From JAIBJN01 sp963775505 (GTDB taxonomy: Bacteria; Actinomycetota; Thermoleophilia; Gaiellales; Gaiellaceae), in assembly GCA_963775505.1 (NCBI GenBank), contig CAVZIL010000011.1:62001-126000 (forward strand): 64,000 bases of DNA. Reading direction: 5' to 3'. The position numbers and the translations under genes were made by a program. The notes under the pieces are model-generated. The model saw only the letters and a program-made list of their open reading frames with translations, did no database searches and was not told where the DNA came from. Numbering within the stretch: the stretch's first letter is position 1; each line of letters begins with the position of its first letter. Shown here piece by piece: positions 62,510 through 64,000 of this stretch.

Positions 62510-63820
62510 CTAGGCCCAGCCAAGGCCCGGGACGCCGCGGTCCGAGATGACGGGAAGCGCGGAGGGGGTCCCGCGCGTCTCCGGCAGTGCTTCGATCTCC
62601 TGGAGCGCGCTCCTGAGATCGCCCTCCGCCCCCTCGTGCGTGACGACGTGGAGCGTCGCCGAGCCGTTTGCCTGGTGCTGGATCAGGCGGGCGATCGAGA
62701 CGCGGTGCGCGGCCAGCCGGAGCGCCACCTGCGCGAGCACCCCCGCGACGTCGTCGACCTCGATGCGCAGATAGTAGGGCGAGCGCATCTCGGCGCTCGG
62801 CAGCCGTTCGAGCTCGCGCCAGCAGGCGTCATTCTGGAGGAAGCCCGTGCCGGTCGTGCCGATGACGCTGACCATGTCGGCCACGACTGCGGAAGCGGTC
62901 TCCATGCCCCCGGCGCCCGGGCCCTCGAGCGTGATCTCGCGGATCGCGTCTCCCTGGAGCATCACCGCGTTGAAGGCGCCCTCGACGGCGGCGAGCGGAT
63001 GGTGGCGGTCGACCAGGGCCGGCCCGACGCGGACGTCCACCCGCTCGTCGCGAAGAGTCGCCGCGCCGATCAGCCGCACGACCATCTCCATCTCGCGGGC
63101 GGCGCGAACGTGCTCCCCCGTCACGTGCTCGATTCCGTCGTAGGAGACGTCGTCGAGCACCACCCGGGAGCCGAAGGCGATGGTGGCGAGAATCGCCATC
63201 TTGGCGGCCGCGTCGGCACCGGTCACGTCCTCAGTGGGATCAGCCTCCGCGTAGCCGAGCTTCTGCGCCTCGGCCAGCGCCTCCGCGTATTCGGCGCCCT
63301 CCTCCATCCTCGTGAGGATGAAGTTCGTCGTCCCGTTGACGATCCCGAGCACGCGGTGGACGGTGGTGACGACGAGCGCCTCGCGCAGGATCTTGATCAC
63401 GGGGATCGCCGCGCAGACGCTGGCCTCGAAGCGCAGCTGCACGCCCGCCTCGGAGGCCGTGGAGAAGAGCTCGCCGCCGCGCCGCGCGATCAGCTGCTTG
63501 TTGGCGGAGACGACCGGCTTGCCGGCGCCGAGGAGGTCGAGCACGTGGTCACCGGTGGGCTCGAGGCCGCCCATGACCTCGGCGACCAGGGCAATCGACG
63601 GGTCGTCGCGGATCGCGGCGAAGTCGGTCGTGAGGATCCCGTCCGCGGGCGGGTGCGGACGCTCCTTGGCGGGGTTCCGAACGAGCGCGCGCACGACCCG
63701 CAGCCTGTGGCCGGTAGCGCGCTCGATGTCCTCGGCGTTCTCCTGTAGGAGCCGGTCGACGGCCGAGCCGACGGTCCCGTAGCCCAGGAGGGCTACCGGG
63801 ACGTCAACTGCGGACGGCAC
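62510..63820 (-). CDS. hom: Homoserine dehydrogenase with ACT domain
   Basis: Reduces aspartate semialdehyde to homoserine. A 436-residue product: NAD(P)-binding LLGYGTVGSAVDRLL, catalytic region GIVNGTTNFILTRME and GYAEADPTEDVTGADAA, and a C-terminal ACT domain (YYLRIEVDDVAGVLAQVAL) for threonine feedback inhibition. GTG start overlaps the end of ilvC by 17 bases. Confidence 0.96.
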   Translation of the reverse strand: MPSAVDVPVALLGYGTVGSAVDRLLQENAEDIERATGHRLRVVRALVRNPAKERPHPPADGILTTDFAAIRDDPSIALVAEVMGGLEPTGDHVLDLLGAGKPVVSANKQLIARRGGELFSTASEAGVQLRFEASVCAAIPVIKILREALVVTTVHRVLGIVNGTTNFILTRMEEGAEYAEALAEAQKLGYAEADPTEDVTGADAAAKMAILATIAFGSRVVLDDVSYDGIEHVTGEHVRAAREMEMVVRLIGAATLRDERVDVRVGPALVDRHHPLAAVEGAFNAVMLQGDAIREITLEGPGAGGMETASAVVADMVSVIGTTGTGFLQNDACWRELERLPSAEMRSPYYLRIEVDDVAGVLAQVALRLAAHRVSIARLIQHQANGSATLHVVTHEGAEGDLRSALQEIEALPETRGTPSALPVISDRGVPGLGWA

Positions 63821-64000
63821 CGGCCTCCGCGCCGAGGAGGCCCTCGCGGCCCGCGAGCTCGCGCAGCTCGCCGCCGACGACCTCCACCGGGTGGCGGGCG
63901 GCCATGCGCCGGAGCGCCGTCATGCGCGGCCGGCCGGCCTCCTCCTCCGCGATCAGCTCGCGGGCGAAGGAACCGTTGCGGATGTCCTCGAGGAGCTGCC
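63804..64000 (-). CDS. ilvC: Ketol-acid reductoisomerase, C-terminal end only
   Basis: The window ends inside this gene; 65 codons are present. QLLEDIRNGSFARELIAEEE and GRPRMTALRRMAARHPVE match the helical C-terminal end of IlvC, which isomerises and reduces acetohydroxy acids in valine and isoleucine synthesis. The stop overlaps hom. The tail after HPVE, GLLGAEAGAVRS, is longer than the usual ending. Confidence 0.85.
   Translation of the reverse strand, partial: QLLEDIRNGSFARELIAEEEAGRPRMTALRRMAARHPVEVVGGELRELAGREGLLGAEAGAVRS

Overview
The window reads as a high-GC actinobacterial chromosome, most likely class Thermoleophilia (a Gaiella-like lineage). This is inferred from gene content (CarD, DUF2630, DUF5996 and DUF6325 families, an actinobacterial-type LexA box), strong GC bias at third codon positions and tRNA genes without an encoded CCA. 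No 16S gene is present to settle it.

Layout. 0-3.7 kb: two LPFTG-anchored surface proteins, then a tightly overlapped operon of a DUF5819-like protein, an HTTM membrane protein, a DCC1-like thiol oxidoreductase and a sortase. 3.7-5.6 kb: a dispersed palindromic repeat, an AlkA-type glycosylase and a secreted CAP-domain protein. 5.8-14.8 kb: clpC, an AhpD-like gene, DUF6325 and SHOCT genes, a second copy of the repeat, then radA-disA-carD-ispD-PHP phosphatase-ispF. 14.8-31.3 kb: an accessory block of oxidoreductases, hydrolases, three one-component regulators with their target genes, stress and redox genes, a 3' tRNA-Asp fragment and a mutY fragment. 31.3-40 kb: an Hcp-like protein, a compact gltX, a LysR regulator divergent from the glyoxylate shunt (aceB-aceA), then cysS-rlmB-NYN nuclease-sigH and tRNA-Thr. 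40-48.6 kb: secG, a zinc transporter, MoaD, a BNR-repeat protein, a TldD/TldE pair, tRNA-Leu, lexA with its SOS box, and rnpB. 48.7-53.0 kb: a probable defence island directly downstream of rnpB, made of an undescribed two-gene cassette with an Mrr-like nuclease plus an AbiE-type toxin-antitoxin pair. 53.1-56.0 kb: peroxiredoxin, an amino-acid dehydrogenase and a winged-helix glycosylase, all frame-damaged. 56.1-64 kb: leuC-leuD facing an ilvC-hom-thrC-thrB-ilvD-leuB operon.

The order clpC-radA-disA-ispD-ispF-gltX-cysS-rlmB-yacP-sigH is the same as the Bacillus subtilis ctsR-to-sigH region, here opened up by inserted blocks. It is an ancient conserved backbone carrying stress proteolysis, c-di-AMP signalling, isoprenoid synthesis and translation genes.

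Many genes, including essential ones (gltX, leuB), are interrupted by single-base indels, several in C/G runs. This looks more like residual sequence error than biological decay, and frame-broken genes are annotated across the break.
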